From Gemmatimonadota bacterium (GTDB lineage: Bacteria > Gemmatimonadota > Gemmatimonadetes > Gemmatimonadales > GWC2-71-9), in NCBI GenBank assembly GCA_016713785.1, contig JADJOM010000001.1, positions 124,001 through 188,000 on the forward strand: 64,000 nucleotides of DNA, read 5' to 3'. The position numbers were made by a program, and so were the translations under genes. Below the pieces are notes generated by a model. The model did not search any database and was not told the DNA's origin. It saw only the letters and a program-made list of their open reading frames with translations. Positions 33,300 to 42,655 of this stretch are shown here, piece after piece; within the stretch, counting starts at the first letter, position 1; the number at the start of each line of letters is the position of its first letter.

Positions 33300-35437
33300 G
33301 GGTGCGCCGGGTCGGGGGGGAGGGGATCGGCAAGCGGTGAGAGCATCACCCGCGCATCCACCGCGCAGGCGCCGTCGGCGAAGGCGAGCACCGGGTTGAG
33401 GTCGATCTCGCTGATCTCGGGGAAGTCGGTAGCGAGCTGCGACACCCGGAGCAGGACGTCCTCGAGCGCGGCCAGGTCGGCGGGGGGCGCCCCGCGCACC
33501 GCGCCGAGCAGCCGGACCCCGCGGATGCCATGGAGCATGTCGCGCGCCTCGAGCCGGTGGATCGGGGCCAGCCGGAACACCACGTCGCCCAGGACTTCCA
33601 CCAGGGTGCCGCCCAGGCCGAACATGAGCAGCGCCCCGACCGACGGGTCGCGGCTCATGCCCACGATCAGCTCCCGCCCGCCCTGTACCATCGCCTGCAC
33701 CAGCACGCCGGTGATTGCCGCGTCGGGGTGCGCGGCGCGCGCCCCGGCCATGATCCGGTCCCACGCGGCGTACGCCTCGTCCACGCCGCCCACGCCCACC
33801 TGCACGCCCCCCACGTCGCTCTTATGGATGATGGCGGGGGCCACGATCTTCATCACCACCGGAAAGCCCAGCTGGGTGGCGGCGCGCACCGCCTGGTCGG
33901 CGCTGCGGGCCAGCAGCGCGCCCGCGGTGGGGATGCCGTACGCCGTGAGCAGTTCCAGCGCCTCGAGCTCGTCCAGCCGCGTGGCGCCCCGGGCCCGGGC
34001 CAGCGCCACCACCCGATCCGCGCGGGCCCGCTCCACCGGGAGCGCCTCCACCGCCGCCTCGGGCCGTTCGGTCCACTCGCGGTGGCGGCACATGGCCGAC
34101 AATGCGCGCGCCGCCGACTCAGGGAAGATGTACGCCGGGATCTTCACCGCGTGCAGCTCCGCCTTGCCCTGCGGCAGGCCCTGGCGCCCCATGAGCACCG
34201 CCAGCACCGGCTTGTCGGGGTGGCCGGCCTTCGCGGCCACGATGGCTTCCGCGACATCCGCCTGCCGCACGCCCAGCGGCGGGACGAAGATCGACATCAC
34301 TCCGTCCACCCCGGGGTCGGAGAGCAGCGCGTCGAGGGCGGCCCGGTACCCGGGCGGGGTGGCCGAGGCGATCATGTCGAGCGGATTGCGCAGCGAGGCC
34401 TCTTCCGGGAACAGGGGCTTCAGCCGGGTCACGGTCACCGGGTCGAGTTCGGCCACGGTCATGCCCCGCGCCTCCAGCGCGTCGGCGGCGATGATCCCCG
34501 GGCCGCCGGAGTTGGTCACCACTGCCACCCGGCGCGACCGCGGCAGTGGCTGCCCGCCGAACGCCATGGCCAGGTCGAACAGCTCCTCCACGCTCTCCGC
34601 CCGCAGCACCCCGGCCTGCGACAGCAGGGCGTCGATGGCCGTGTCGCTGGCGGCGAGCGCCCCGGTGTGCGAGCTCGCCGCCCGCGCGCCCGTCCGCGAG
34701 CGGCCCGACTTCACCACGATGATCGGCTTCACGCGCGTCACCCGGCGCGCGATCTCGAGGAACCGCCGCGGGTTGCCGAAGTTCTCCACGTACATGAGGA
34801 TCACGCCGATCGCGGGATCGTGCTCCCAATGCAGCAGCACGTCATTGCCGCTCACGTCCGGCTTGTTGCCCATCGACACGAACTGCGCGATCCCGATGCC
34901 GTACTCCTGCGCGTAATCGAGCACCGAGAGGCCCATCGCGCCCGACTGGCTCACGAAGCCCGCATGCCCGAACGGCGGCATGCTGGGCGCGAACGTGGCG
35001 TTCATCGACACCGCCGGGTCGGCGTTGAGCACCCCCATGCAGTTGGGCCCCACGAGGCGCATGCCATGGCGCTGGCAGATCTCCACCAGCGCCTGCTCCC
35101 GCTCCACCCCCGCCCCGCCCACCTCGCGGAATCCCGCGCTGATGACCACCAGCCCCCGCACCCCCTGCCGGCCGCACTCCTCCGCCACCCCCGGCACCGC
35201 CCCCTTGGGCACGCACACCACCGCCATGTCCACCACCTCGGGCAGGGCGGTCACCGAGGGCCACGCCTTCATGGCGTGCACGGCCGGGGCCGTGGGGTTC
35301 ACGGGGTAGACGGTGCCGGTGTACCCGTAGGTGACGAGGTTGGCCAGGATCTGGTGGCCGATCGTGTTCGGGGCCCGGGACGCGCCGATCACGGCGATGG
35401 TCCGGGGGGCAAGGATCGGGTCGAGCGAGCGCGACAT
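33296..35437 (-). CDS. ADP-forming acyl-CoA synthetase (fused alpha-beta, acetate-type)
   Basis: A 713-residue fused enzyme of the nucleoside-diphosphate-forming acetyl-CoA synthetase superfamily, interconverting an acyl-CoA plus ADP and phosphate with the free acid, CoA and ATP. The CoA-binding Rossmann domain comes first (RTIAVIGASRAPNTIGHQIL; GLVVISAGFREVGGAG; MRLVGPNCMGVLN). A ligase domain carries the phospho-histidine (ASSHTGALAASDTAIDALL), and the C-terminal ATP-grasp beta part reads LGFPVVMKIVAPAIIHKSDV and GRELIVGMSRDPSVGALLMF. ATG 35437 starts the conserved part; the frame runs on to 35509 without family similarity. No acetyltransferase domain is fused. With malic enzyme it could link malate, pyruvate and acetate metabolism. 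Confidence 0.9.
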   Translation of the reverse strand: MSRSLDPILAPRTIAVIGASRAPNTIGHQILANLVTYGYTGTVYPVNPTAPAVHAMKAWPSVTALPEVVDMAVVCVPKGAVPGVAEECGRQGVRGLVVISAGFREVGGAGVEREQALVEICQRHGMRLVGPNCMGVLNADPAVSMNATFAPSMPPFGHAGFVSQSGAMGLSVLDYAQEYGIGIAQFVSMGNKPDVSGNDVLLHWEHDPAIGVILMYVENFGNPRRFLEIARRVTRVKPIIVVKSGRSRTGARAASSHTGALAASDTAIDALLSQAGVLRAESVEELFDLAMAFGGQPLPRSRRVAVVTNSGGPGIIAADALEARGMTVAELDPVTVTRLKPLFPEEASLRNPLDMIASATPPGYRAALDALLSDPGVDGVMSIFVPPLGVRQADVAEAIVAAKAGHPDKPVLAVLMGRQGLPQGKAELHAVKIPAYIFPESAARALSAMCRHREWTERPEAAVEALPVERARADRVVALARARGATRLDELEALELLTAYGIPTAGALLARSADQAVRAATQLGFPVVMKIVAPAIIHKSDVGGVQVGVGGVDEAYAAWDRIMAGARAAHPDAAITGVLVQAMVQGGRELIVGMSRDPSVGALLMFGLGGTLVEVLGDVVFRLAPIHRLEARDMLHGIRGVRLLGAVRGAPPADLAALEDVLLRVSQLATDFPEISEIDLNPVLAFADGACAVDARVMLSPLADPLPPDPAHP

Positions 35438-35604
35438 CGGCCATCCGTTCGGGCGCAGGAGGTGGTGGAAAGTGAATGCCGCGGGCTGAGCCACCGGTGA
35501 CGCCGTCATGAAGGCGGCTTCACGCCAATCGCCTCAGGCCTTCCCTGCCGGGGTCGATCATAGAACATGGAGCCCCCGCCGGAAATCAGACAGGAAATGT
35601 ACCG

Positions 35605-38600
35605 ATGACCGAGCCCCACCACACTGCGACCGACCGCCCCCTGAGAGCCCCGTCCCGGGTCCCGGGCGTGGTGGCGCTGTGCGGCCTCGGGCTGCTTGGC
35701 ATCCTGGGCTATGTGCTGACCACCATGGTGCCCCGCCAGCGTGCGGCGGGCATGGTTGGGTGGAGGGACCGCCTGAGCGCCCTGGCGGAGGACCGTGGCT
35801 CCGCGATCGACGACGTGATCCGGCACGTGTCGGCCGACGCCGCGGTGCTGTCCCGCTTCCCGTCGCTGATCCGGTATCTCGGACACCGCACCCCCGATCC
35901 AGCCGCCGCTCACCACCTGGACGAGGTGTTCCGCACCGTCCTGGTGGCGCACGGCTACGAGGCGGCCCTGGTGCTCGACCACGAGGGGGTCACCCGGCTG
36001 ACCGCGAGCGCCGACGGCCGCGCCGCCGGGGCCGCGGCATGCGGGGGCATGGCGGTCGCCGCGCTGCGGGCGGGCTCCGGCCCGCATTTCACGGCCCTGG
36101 TGGACGGGCGTCGGATGGCCTGCTTCGCCGCAGACGTCACGGAGGATCGCCGGCACCTCGGCGTGGTGGTGCTGGCGATCGATCCCGCCCCGCACCTGTA
36201 CTCGCTCCTCGCGTCGCGCTCCCTGGCGCCCCCGGCAACGGCCCTGGTCCTGATCGAGGAGATCGGCGGCGTGTCGGTCGCGGTGAGCCCCCTGGGCCCC
36301 GACGTCGTCGTCGCCGGCGCGGTGCAGGACCCGCCGCCGGCCGGGAGCGACGGGACGCCGGTCGTGCTGCGCAGCCGCACGGGGACCGAGCTCCTGGAGG
36401 TCTCCCGCCGGATCGAGGGGACCGCCTGGCGCCTGGTCGCGTCGGTCCCGAACGCCGAGGTGCAGCGCGCGGTGGATGACCAGGCCACCCCGCTCGAGCT
36501 GGTGATCGTGGGGCTGGTCCTGGCGCTCACGGGGCTCGGGTTCGGCCTGTGGCGCTGGCGCCGCTCCGACGCGATCGCGACCCGGGCGGCGGAGCATCGC
36601 GAGGCGCTGGGGCGGTTGCGCCGGGTGTTCGATGCCCAGGGCGCGGTGGCCATCGGCATCCGGCCCGGCGGCGTGATCTTCGAGTGGAACCGCTCGGCCG
36701 AGCACTACTTCGGCTGCACCCGGCTGGAGGTGCTGGGGCGCCACATGGACCCGGACCAGCCACCCGCACCCCATGCCGCGCGCGCCTGGCGCACGGTCGC
36801 CGAGCTCGCCGCCACCACGGGCCGCGAGAGCGTGGAGGCGCAGATCGAGCTGCCGGACGGCGAGGACCGCATCCTCGGCTGGAGCACCACCACCTTCGCG
36901 CCGCACGAAGGCGACCCGGGCGGGACCATCCTGGTCGGCGTGGACGTCACCGCGGCCCGGCGCGCGGAGGACGACCTCCGTCGTTCGGAGGAACGCTATC
37001 GCCTGCTGTTCGACGCCAACCCGGAGCCGATGTGGGTGTACGACACCGACACCCTCCGGTTCCTGGCGGTCAACGACGCGGCGGTCCGGACCTACGGGTT
37101 CAGCCGGGCCGACTTCCTGGCCATGACCATCGAGGACATCCGCCCTGCGGACGACCGGCCCGCGCTGGGCCGGGCGCTCACCCGCCCGGAGGGCGCCACC
37201 CCGGCCGGCGGCGTGTGGTGCCACCGGCGCCGCAACGGCGACCTGGTGCAGGTGGAGGTCGCCGCGCACGACATACGGTTCGCGGGCCGTCCCGCGCAGC
37301 TGGTGCTCGCCACCGACGTGACCGAACGGGTCCGCCGCGAGGCCGACCTGGCCCGGCTCAACGCCGCCGTCACCCAGTCGGCCGAGGCGGTCATCATCAC
37401 GGACATGGAGCCGCGCATCGTCTACGTGAACCCGGCGTTCGAGCAGATCACCGGGTACAGCCGCGCGGAGGTGCTGGGCCGCAACCCGAACATCCTCAAG
37501 AGCGGCGAGCAGGGGGCGGGCTTCTACGCCGACCTCTGGGGACGCCTGCGTGCCGGGCAGCCGTGGAAGGGCCCGCTGCGCAACCGGCGCAAGGACGGCG
37601 GCGTGTACCTCGCGGACGCGGTGATCTCGCCGATCCGCGATGCCGCCGGGCGGGTAGTGAACTACGTGGGCCTGCAGCGCGACATCACCAACGAGCACCG
37701 CCTCGCGGAGCAGCTGCGCCAGGCCCAGAAGATGGAGGCGGTCGGGCAGCTGACCGGCGGCATCGCGCACGACTTCAACAACCTGCTCGGCGTGATCCTG
37801 GCCAACTCGGAACTGCTGCGCACCGAGCTGGCGCCCGGCGGGGCCCCGGTCGGCTACCTCGAGGAGATCGCCACCGCCGGGACGCGCGGCGCCGAGCTGG
37901 TGCACAAGCTCCTCGCATTCAGCCGCCAGGAGCTGATCGAGCTGCGGCCGGTGGACCTGGGGCGCATCCTCCCCGAGCTGCTGGCCACCCTGCGCCGCCT
38001 GCTGCCCGAGTCCATCGACGTCCGCATGGAGGTGCCCCAGCGCCTGCCCCCCGTCCTCGGCGACCGCGGGGCCATCGAGCAGATGCTCCTCAACCTGGCC
38101 ACCAACGCCCGGGATGCGATGCCCGCGGGCGGGTCATTGGTCTTCACCGCCCGGCGCGGCTCCACCGCCTCCGCGGACCCGCGCCCCAGCCGCCGCTGGG
38201 ACGCGGCCCCCACCGGCCAGACGGTCCAGATCGTGGTGAGCGATTCCGGCCAGGGCATGGACCGCCACACCCTCGACCGGATCTTCGAGCCGTTCTATAC
38301 CACGAAGGGCCCGGGTCGCGGCACCGGACTCGGGATGGCGATGGTGTACGGCCTCATGAAGCAGCACGGCGGCTTCGTGGACATCTTCAGCGCCCCGGGC
38401 GAGGGCTCCACGGTCTGCCTGCACTTCCCCATCGCCGCGGTAAGCGAGGAGGCCGCGGCGGCGCCCGTGCCACCGCTCCCCGGGCTGGCCACCGGCCACG
38501 AGACGATCCTCCTCGTGGAGGATGAGCCGCCCCTCCGGCGCGCGGCCACCCGCCTGCTCGAGCGGATGGGCTACCAGGTGCTGGCCGCGGCCAACGGGAT

Positions 38601-38892
38601 CGAGGCCCTCGAGGTGTACGACCTGCACCGGGACCAGGTGGCCCTCGTCGTGTCCGACATGATCATGCCCCGCCTCGGCGGCGCCGGCCTGCTGCGTGAA
38701 CTGCGGCAGCGGCAGTGCCCCACACCGTTCCTGCTGGCCAGCGGCTACTCGGCGAGCACCGTGGCCCACGAGATCCTGACCGACCCGCTGGTGAGCTTCC
38801 TCGAGAAGCCCTGGACCGCCGCCGAGCTCGGACGCAGGGTGCGGGAGTGCCTCGACGCCCACCCGGCGCCCGCCGCGGAGGCGGTCCGATGA
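35605..38892 (+). CDS. Large multi-PAS hybrid histidine kinase
   Basis: A 1095-residue membrane sensor. An N-terminal helix (VVALCGLGLLGILGYVLTTM) and a second one near residue 300 (LELVIVGLVLALTGLGFGLW) bracket an extracytoplasmic region of about 250 residues, possibly Cache-like. Three PAS domains follow (FEWNRSAEHYFGCTRLEV; FDANPEPMWVYDTDTLRFLA; AVIITDMEPRIVYVNPAFEQ). The H-box is QLTGGIAHDFNNLLGVILAN, the ATPase has SDSGQGMD and GTGLGMAMVYGLMKQHGG, and the C-terminal receiver has TILLVEDEPPLRRAATRLLE and VVSDMIMPRLGG. The domain order implies an internal phosphorelay. The ATG has a GGAAATG motif upstream. It is divergent from the acyl-CoA synthetase gene; no dedicated output regulator is adjacent. 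Confidence 0.92.
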   Translation: MTEPHHTATDRPLRAPSRVPGVVALCGLGLLGILGYVLTTMVPRQRAAGMVGWRDRLSALAEDRGSAIDDVIRHVSADAAVLSRFPSLIRYLGHRTPDPAAAHHLDEVFRTVLVAHGYEAALVLDHEGVTRLTASADGRAAGAAACGGMAVAALRAGSGPHFTALVDGRRMACFAADVTEDRRHLGVVVLAIDPAPHLYSLLASRSLAPPATALVLIEEIGGVSVAVSPLGPDVVVAGAVQDPPPAGSDGTPVVLRSRTGTELLEVSRRIEGTAWRLVASVPNAEVQRAVDDQATPLELVIVGLVLALTGLGFGLWRWRRSDAIATRAAEHREALGRLRRVFDAQGAVAIGIRPGGVIFEWNRSAEHYFGCTRLEVLGRHMDPDQPPAPHAARAWRTVAELAATTGRESVEAQIELPDGEDRILGWSTTTFAPHEGDPGGTILVGVDVTAARRAEDDLRRSEERYRLLFDANPEPMWVYDTDTLRFLAVNDAAVRTYGFSRADFLAMTIEDIRPADDRPALGRALTRPEGATPAGGVWCHRRRNGDLVQVEVAAHDIRFAGRPAQLVLATDVTERVRREADLARLNAAVTQSAEAVIITDMEPRIVYVNPAFEQITGYSRAEVLGRNPNILKSGEQGAGFYADLWGRLRAGQPWKGPLRNRRKDGGVYLADAVISPIRDAAGRVVNYVGLQRDITNEHRLAEQLRQAQKMEAVGQLTGGIAHDFNNLLGVILANSELLRTELAPGGAPVGYLEEIATAGTRGAELVHKLLAFSRQELIELRPVDLGRILPELLATLRRLLPESIDVRMEVPQRLPPVLGDRGAIEQMLLNLATNARDAMPAGGSLVFTARRGSTASADPRPSRRWDAAPTGQTVQIVVSDSGQGMDRHTLDRIFEPFYTTKGPGRGTGLGMAMVYGLMKQHGGFVDIFSAPGEGSTVCLHFPIAAVSEEAAAAPVPPLPGLATGHETILLVEDEPPLRRAATRLLERMGYQVLAAANGIEALEVYDLHRDQVALVVSDMIMPRLGGAGLLRELRQRQCPTPFLLASGYSASTVAHEILTDPLVSFLEKPWTAAELGRRVRECLDAHPAPAAEAVR

Positions 38893-39183
38893 TGTCGCCG
38901 CACGAGTCTCCGCGGACCGAGGTCTCCTGATGCGCCGCCCGCCTGACGGCACCCGCCCGCGTGACCAGTATGGTACGCTGCTGGTCCGGCTCCGCGAGGT
39001 GGGCCACGTTCTGGAGGAGGAACTCGGGGTGGAAGCGGTGCGCGCGGCCGGACACCGCGTGGGGGATCGGGCGGGCGGGGAGCCGCCGGCGCGGCGGTGG
39101 GCGGGGCGGTGCGGTGCGGCGGGGACAACCCGGCGGCGCCGCAGGCGCTCGAGCTCAACGCCAGGATCTTTCGCGGCGCTGGA
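38893..39183. other. 291-bp gap between convergent kinase and phytochrome genes
   Basis: Very GC-rich sequence. A possible small reading frame on the plus strand (38930-39187, 85 codons, MRRPPDGTRPRDQYGTLLVR onward) follows the kinase stop directly, but its second half is low-complexity Arg/Gly and runs into the phytochrome stop. I regard it as unproven. No clear terminator or promoter is seen. Confidence 0.4.
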
Positions 39184-41388
39184 CTAACGCTTGCGCCGCG
39201 AGGCGGCGTAGCCCTCGAGCTGCAGCGCGAGGGCCGCCGCCCGCCGGGTCAGCGCCTCGATGCTCGCCATCGCCCCCGGCGCCGCCATGCGGGTGTCACC
39301 CGTCATCTCGGTCAGCGCGCGACGGGCGGAGTTGAGGATCGCCTCGATCATCTCGCGGAAGTCCTTGGCGGTCTTGGTGTCGCTGGTCTCGGAGATGGAC
39401 CGCTGCCGGGCATCGCGCAGGACATCATGCACCCGGCGCCGCGCGGCCTCGGCGTCGCGCCGGGCCCGGACGTCGGTCGCGAAGATCACGTAGCCAAGGT
39501 CGCGGCCATTCTCCCCCGGCACCGGCTCGCCCCGGATCGACACGGGGATGGGATGCCCACCCTCCCCCCGCAGGCTGAGCTCCGCCGACCAGAGCCGCCG
39601 CTCCGCCCGGAGCGCCGTCAGCATCGTCTCCGCCTCGGCCTCGCTGCTGAACAGCGCGCAGAGGTCCTCCGCCGACTCGATGTCCGGGGCGCTCGCCCCG
39701 ATCAGGGCGCGGAAGGCACGGTTGACCACCAGGACCTTCCCCTCCGCGCCAAGGATGATCGTCGGCTCCGGGGCGGTGTGCACCGCCTGCAGCACCTGGT
39801 GCAGCTGGTCCTGCGCGATGAGCACCCGCACCGCCTGCACCTGCTGCACCATGTCCACCAGCGAGGTGCGGATGGAATGCGCCGTGGCCAGCTCCTGCTC
39901 CGCCCACGGCCGCGAGGTGGCCCGGGTCACCTCGGTCCAGACCGCGAAGGAGCGCCGCGGCGACAGCCGGTTGGGATCCTCAGGGTCCACCGGCTTGTGC
40001 GGGTCCCCGCCCCACCGCACCGTCTGCACCTGTTCCGGCCGGAACCACAGCAGGAACTCCTGGCCCCGGCCCGACAGCGCCACGGCGAGCACCCCGGCCG
40101 CCGAACCGGCCAGGTGCCCGAACTGCGGCGCCATCCGCGCCAGCGCGTTGGTCACCAGCACCGGTTCCGAGGGCGCGTAGCTCTCGAGCCACGCCATGAT
40201 GGCCCGGATGTCGTGCGAGGAGGGCACGTTGCCGGCGGTGAGGATGTCGTTCTCGTAGAGCAGCGCCGCGCCCGAGGCGTCCACCGCCTGCAGCAGCAGC
40301 CGGGGCGACATGAAGAGGCTGGTGCGCCAGTCCCCGGTCGTGGCCAGGGACTCCACGATCTGCTGCTCCAGCCGGCGCACCGTGAGCGCGGCCTGGGCCA
40401 GCGCCATCCCCTCGAGGGCCGAGAGGCGGGTCGAGACCATCTCCGAGAGGATGCCGCACGCCGCCCGCACCTCGAAGGGGAGCCGGCGGGTGGAGTAGTG
40501 GTGGCAGCTGATCAGCCCCCACAGCCGCTCCTCCCGCGTAAGGCTGGTCACGAGCGTGGCCCGGACGCCCATGTTGGTGAGGTACTGGAGGTGCAGCGGC
40601 GACATGCTGCGGAGGGTGCAGCCCGACATGTCCACGTCGCCACCGGAGATGGGCGAGAGCCGCGGGAACAGCGGCGCCGGCTCGTAGGCCACGTCGACCA
40701 GCACCCGGACCCGGTTCTGCAGGTACAGCTCGCGGGCCTGCTGGGGGATGTCGGAGGAGGGGTAGTGCAGCCCGAGGAAGGACTCCAGGTCGTCGCGGCG
40801 GGCCTCGCCCACCACCTCGCCGTGGCCGTCCGGGTCAAACTTGTACACCATCACCCGGTCGTACCCCGCCAGCTCCCGCATCACCCGCACCGTCTCGTCA
40901 TAGAGGGCCTGCAGCGTCGGGGCGGCGTTGAGCGACGCAAGGCCGGCGGTGAGCACCCGGGACACCCGCTGGGCCACATCCTCGCCCGGGGCGCAGAGGG
41001 GATCCGGCACCTCCGGCTCCAGCTCCACCGCGATCCCCTCGGACCGGAGCCGCACGCAGGTGGCCTCGAACCGCCGGATCCCGTCGGGATACTCGATCGT
41101 CGCGGCCGCCGGCACGGGGGTGCGCAGTTCGTCGCTGTCGCGCAGCTGGCGAATCAGGTCACCGAGCTCGGGATCGAGGCTGTCGATGGAACGGCCGAGC
41201 GGGGAGGCGCCCCACGGCCCCAGGACGGCCTCCGCGTTGAGCGTGGCCTGGAGCACGTGGAGCTTCTGGGGATGCAACACCAGCAGGACTCCGTGCGGCT
41301 GCACGGAGCCGGGCAGCTGAACAAGCTCCCGGTCGCAGTTGGTGAGATCGGCAGCCCCGAAGGGCGGGTGCAGCGGCTTGACGTCCAT
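39184..41388 (-). CDS. bphP: Bacteriophytochrome photoreceptor without kinase module
   Basis: A 734-residue red/far-red photoreceptor. The PAS domain holds the biliverdin-attachment Cys18 (ADLTNCDRELVQLPGSVQPH). The GAF has YDRVMVYKFDPDGHGEVVGE and the DIP motif YPSSDIPQQARELYLQNRVR. The PHY domain has the tongue motif SPRRSFAVWTEV. A further PAS follows (GAEGKVLVVNRAFRALIGA; ending FATDVRAR), and the last ~85 residues are a helical tail (RRRVHDVLRDARQ; LTRRAAALALQLEGYAASRR). No H-box, N-box or G-box of a histidine kinase is visible, so signalling must go through a partner. It is 46 bp downstream of hemF on the same strand. No heme oxygenase gene is in the window. ATG 41388 gives the conserved N-terminus. 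Confidence 0.93.
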   Translation of the reverse strand: MDVKPLHPPFGAADLTNCDRELVQLPGSVQPHGVLLVLHPQKLHVLQATLNAEAVLGPWGASPLGRSIDSLDPELGDLIRQLRDSDELRTPVPAAATIEYPDGIRRFEATCVRLRSEGIAVELEPEVPDPLCAPGEDVAQRVSRVLTAGLASLNAAPTLQALYDETVRVMRELAGYDRVMVYKFDPDGHGEVVGEARRDDLESFLGLHYPSSDIPQQARELYLQNRVRVLVDVAYEPAPLFPRLSPISGGDVDMSGCTLRSMSPLHLQYLTNMGVRATLVTSLTREERLWGLISCHHYSTRRLPFEVRAACGILSEMVSTRLSALEGMALAQAALTVRRLEQQIVESLATTGDWRTSLFMSPRLLLQAVDASGAALLYENDILTAGNVPSSHDIRAIMAWLESYAPSEPVLVTNALARMAPQFGHLAGSAAGVLAVALSGRGQEFLLWFRPEQVQTVRWGGDPHKPVDPEDPNRLSPRRSFAVWTEVTRATSRPWAEQELATAHSIRTSLVDMVQQVQAVRVLIAQDQLHQVLQAVHTAPEPTIILGAEGKVLVVNRAFRALIGASAPDIESAEDLCALFSSEAEAETMLTALRAERRLWSAELSLRGEGGHPIPVSIRGEPVPGENGRDLGYVIFATDVRARRDAEAARRRVHDVLRDARQRSISETSDTKTAKDFREMIEAILNSARRALTEMTGDTRMAAPGAMASIEALTRRAAALALQLEGYAASRRKR

Positions 41389-41434
41389 GAATGGACAGAG
41401 AATGGCCCTCTGGAAGCCATTCTGTCAAGCGAAC

Positions 41435-42394
41435 TTAGTATGAAGTGTCGCTCACCCAGTCCTGCGGGACCAGCATGGCCGAGAGCGCGGCCTCCGGGCT
41501 GCCCGGCTGGGGCGCCGAGCCGTAGCTCCAGCGGGCCAGCGGCGGGAGGCTCATGAGGATGCTCTCCACCCGGGCCCCGCTCTGCAGCCCGAAGTGGGTC
41601 CCCCGGTCATGGAGCAGGTTGAACTCCACATAGCGCCCCCAGCGCTCCAGCTGCAGGGTGCGCTCCCGCTCGCCCCAGGGGGTGTCGCGGTACCGGTCCA
41701 CGATGGGCCCGTACGCTGCCGGGAGCGCGCGGCCGATCGCATTCACGAAGGCCGCCAGCCGCTCCCGCTCCGGAAGCCCCTCCCGGCCCGGACGGAGGTG
41801 GTCGAAGAACACCCCCCCCACCCCGCGCGCCTCTCCCCCCCGGTGCGTGTTCCGGAAGTAGTCATCGCACCAGGCCTTGAAGCGGGGGTAGAAAACGGGA
41901 TCGTGGGCATCGCAGACCTCGGCCAGCGTCCGGTGCCAGTGCCGGGCGTCGTCCGGGCAGGGCCAGGTCGGGGTCAGGTCGGTGCCACCGCCGAACCAGG
42001 CGTCGAACGGCTCACCATCGGCCGTGGTCAGCTCGAAGTAGCGGATATTGAGGTGCACCGTCGGGATCAGCGGGCTCCGCGGGTGGGTGACCATGCTGAC
42101 GCCCGTGGCGAAGAACCGCGCCCCCTCGGGCGGCGGCGCCGCGAGCGCCAGTCGGCCGGCCATGCCGCGTTCCAGCACCCCCGTGACCTCAGAGCGGTTC
42201 ACGCCCGACTGCTCGAACGTCTTCCCCTCGAGCAGCACCCGGGACACGCCGCCGCCCCCACCGGGTCGCTCCCAGCGCTCCTCGGTGAAGTTCCCGCCGC
42301 CATCCATGCCCACGAAGAACGCGGTCAGCGCATCGTGGACGTCGGTCATCCAGCGCGCGGCCGCCGGCGCAAACGACGGCGCCACCCCGATCAC
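41435..42394 (-). CDS. hemF: Aerobic coproporphyrinogen III oxidase
   Basis: A 319-residue oxygen-dependent enzyme that oxidatively decarboxylates coproporphyrinogen III to protoporphyrinogen IX in heme synthesis. Family signatures: GGGGGVSRVLLEGKTFEQSG, GVSMVTHPRSPLIPTVHLNI, RYFELTTADGEPFDAWFGGG, TDLTPTWPCPDDARHWH, FRNTHRGGEARGVGGVFFDH and GRYVEFNLLHDRGTHFGLQS. Length is normal. The start is the GTG at 42394, overlapping the stop of the hemE remnant (GTGA); a downstream ATG (MTDVHDALTAFF) is also possible. The bacteriophytochrome gene follows 46 bp downstream. Confidence 0.95.
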   Translation of the reverse strand: MIGVAPSFAPAAARWMTDVHDALTAFFVGMDGGGNFTEERWERPGGGGGVSRVLLEGKTFEQSGVNRSEVTGVLERGMAGRLALAAPPPEGARFFATGVSMVTHPRSPLIPTVHLNIRYFELTTADGEPFDAWFGGGTDLTPTWPCPDDARHWHRTLAEVCDAHDPVFYPRFKAWCDDYFRNTHRGGEARGVGGVFFDHLRPGREGLPERERLAAFVNAIGRALPAAYGPIVDRYRDTPWGERERTLQLERWGRYVEFNLLHDRGTHFGLQSGARVESILMSLPPLARWSYGSAPQPGSPEAALSAMLVPQDWVSDTSY

Positions 42395-42655
42395 GCCCCG
42401 CCGTCCTTCACCGCGTCCACGAAGGCGCGGGCATGCGCCACCGGGGTGTCCGGCAGGATGCCGTGACCCAGGTTGGCGATATGCGGGCCGCCGCTCATCT
42501 CGAGCAGCATCCGCCGGGTGCGGCGCCGGATCTCCGCCGGGGCGGCGTACAGCCAGCAGGGGTCGAAGTTCCCCTGCAGCGCCTGCTGCCGGCCCAGCCG
42601 CCGGCGCGCCTCGCCCGCCTGGGTGTGCCAGTCCACGCCGAGGACCTCGAGCGGG
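42391..42655 (-). pseudogene. hemE: 5'-truncated uroporphyrinogen decarboxylase (hemE remnant)
   Basis: The last ~85 codons of uroporphyrinogen decarboxylase are clear: LEVLGVDWHTQAGEARRRLG, RQQALQGNFDPCWLYAAPAE and GGPHIANLGHGILPDTPVAH. The first ~250 residues (with the PIWxMRQAGR-type N-terminus) are absent. Upstream of about 42655 the same reading frame becomes the antisense of a hemN 3' end and is no longer HemE-like. Its stop overlaps the hemF start, the normal hemE-hemF arrangement, so the 3' part is in its native place and the 5' part has been replaced. Confidence 0.85.

Noticed and set aside
38930..39187. 85-codon hypothetical gene after the multi-PAS kinase
   Set aside because: The second half is Arg/Gly low-complexity and it overlaps the phytochrome stop; there is no Shine-Dalgarno, so it is not listed as a gene.
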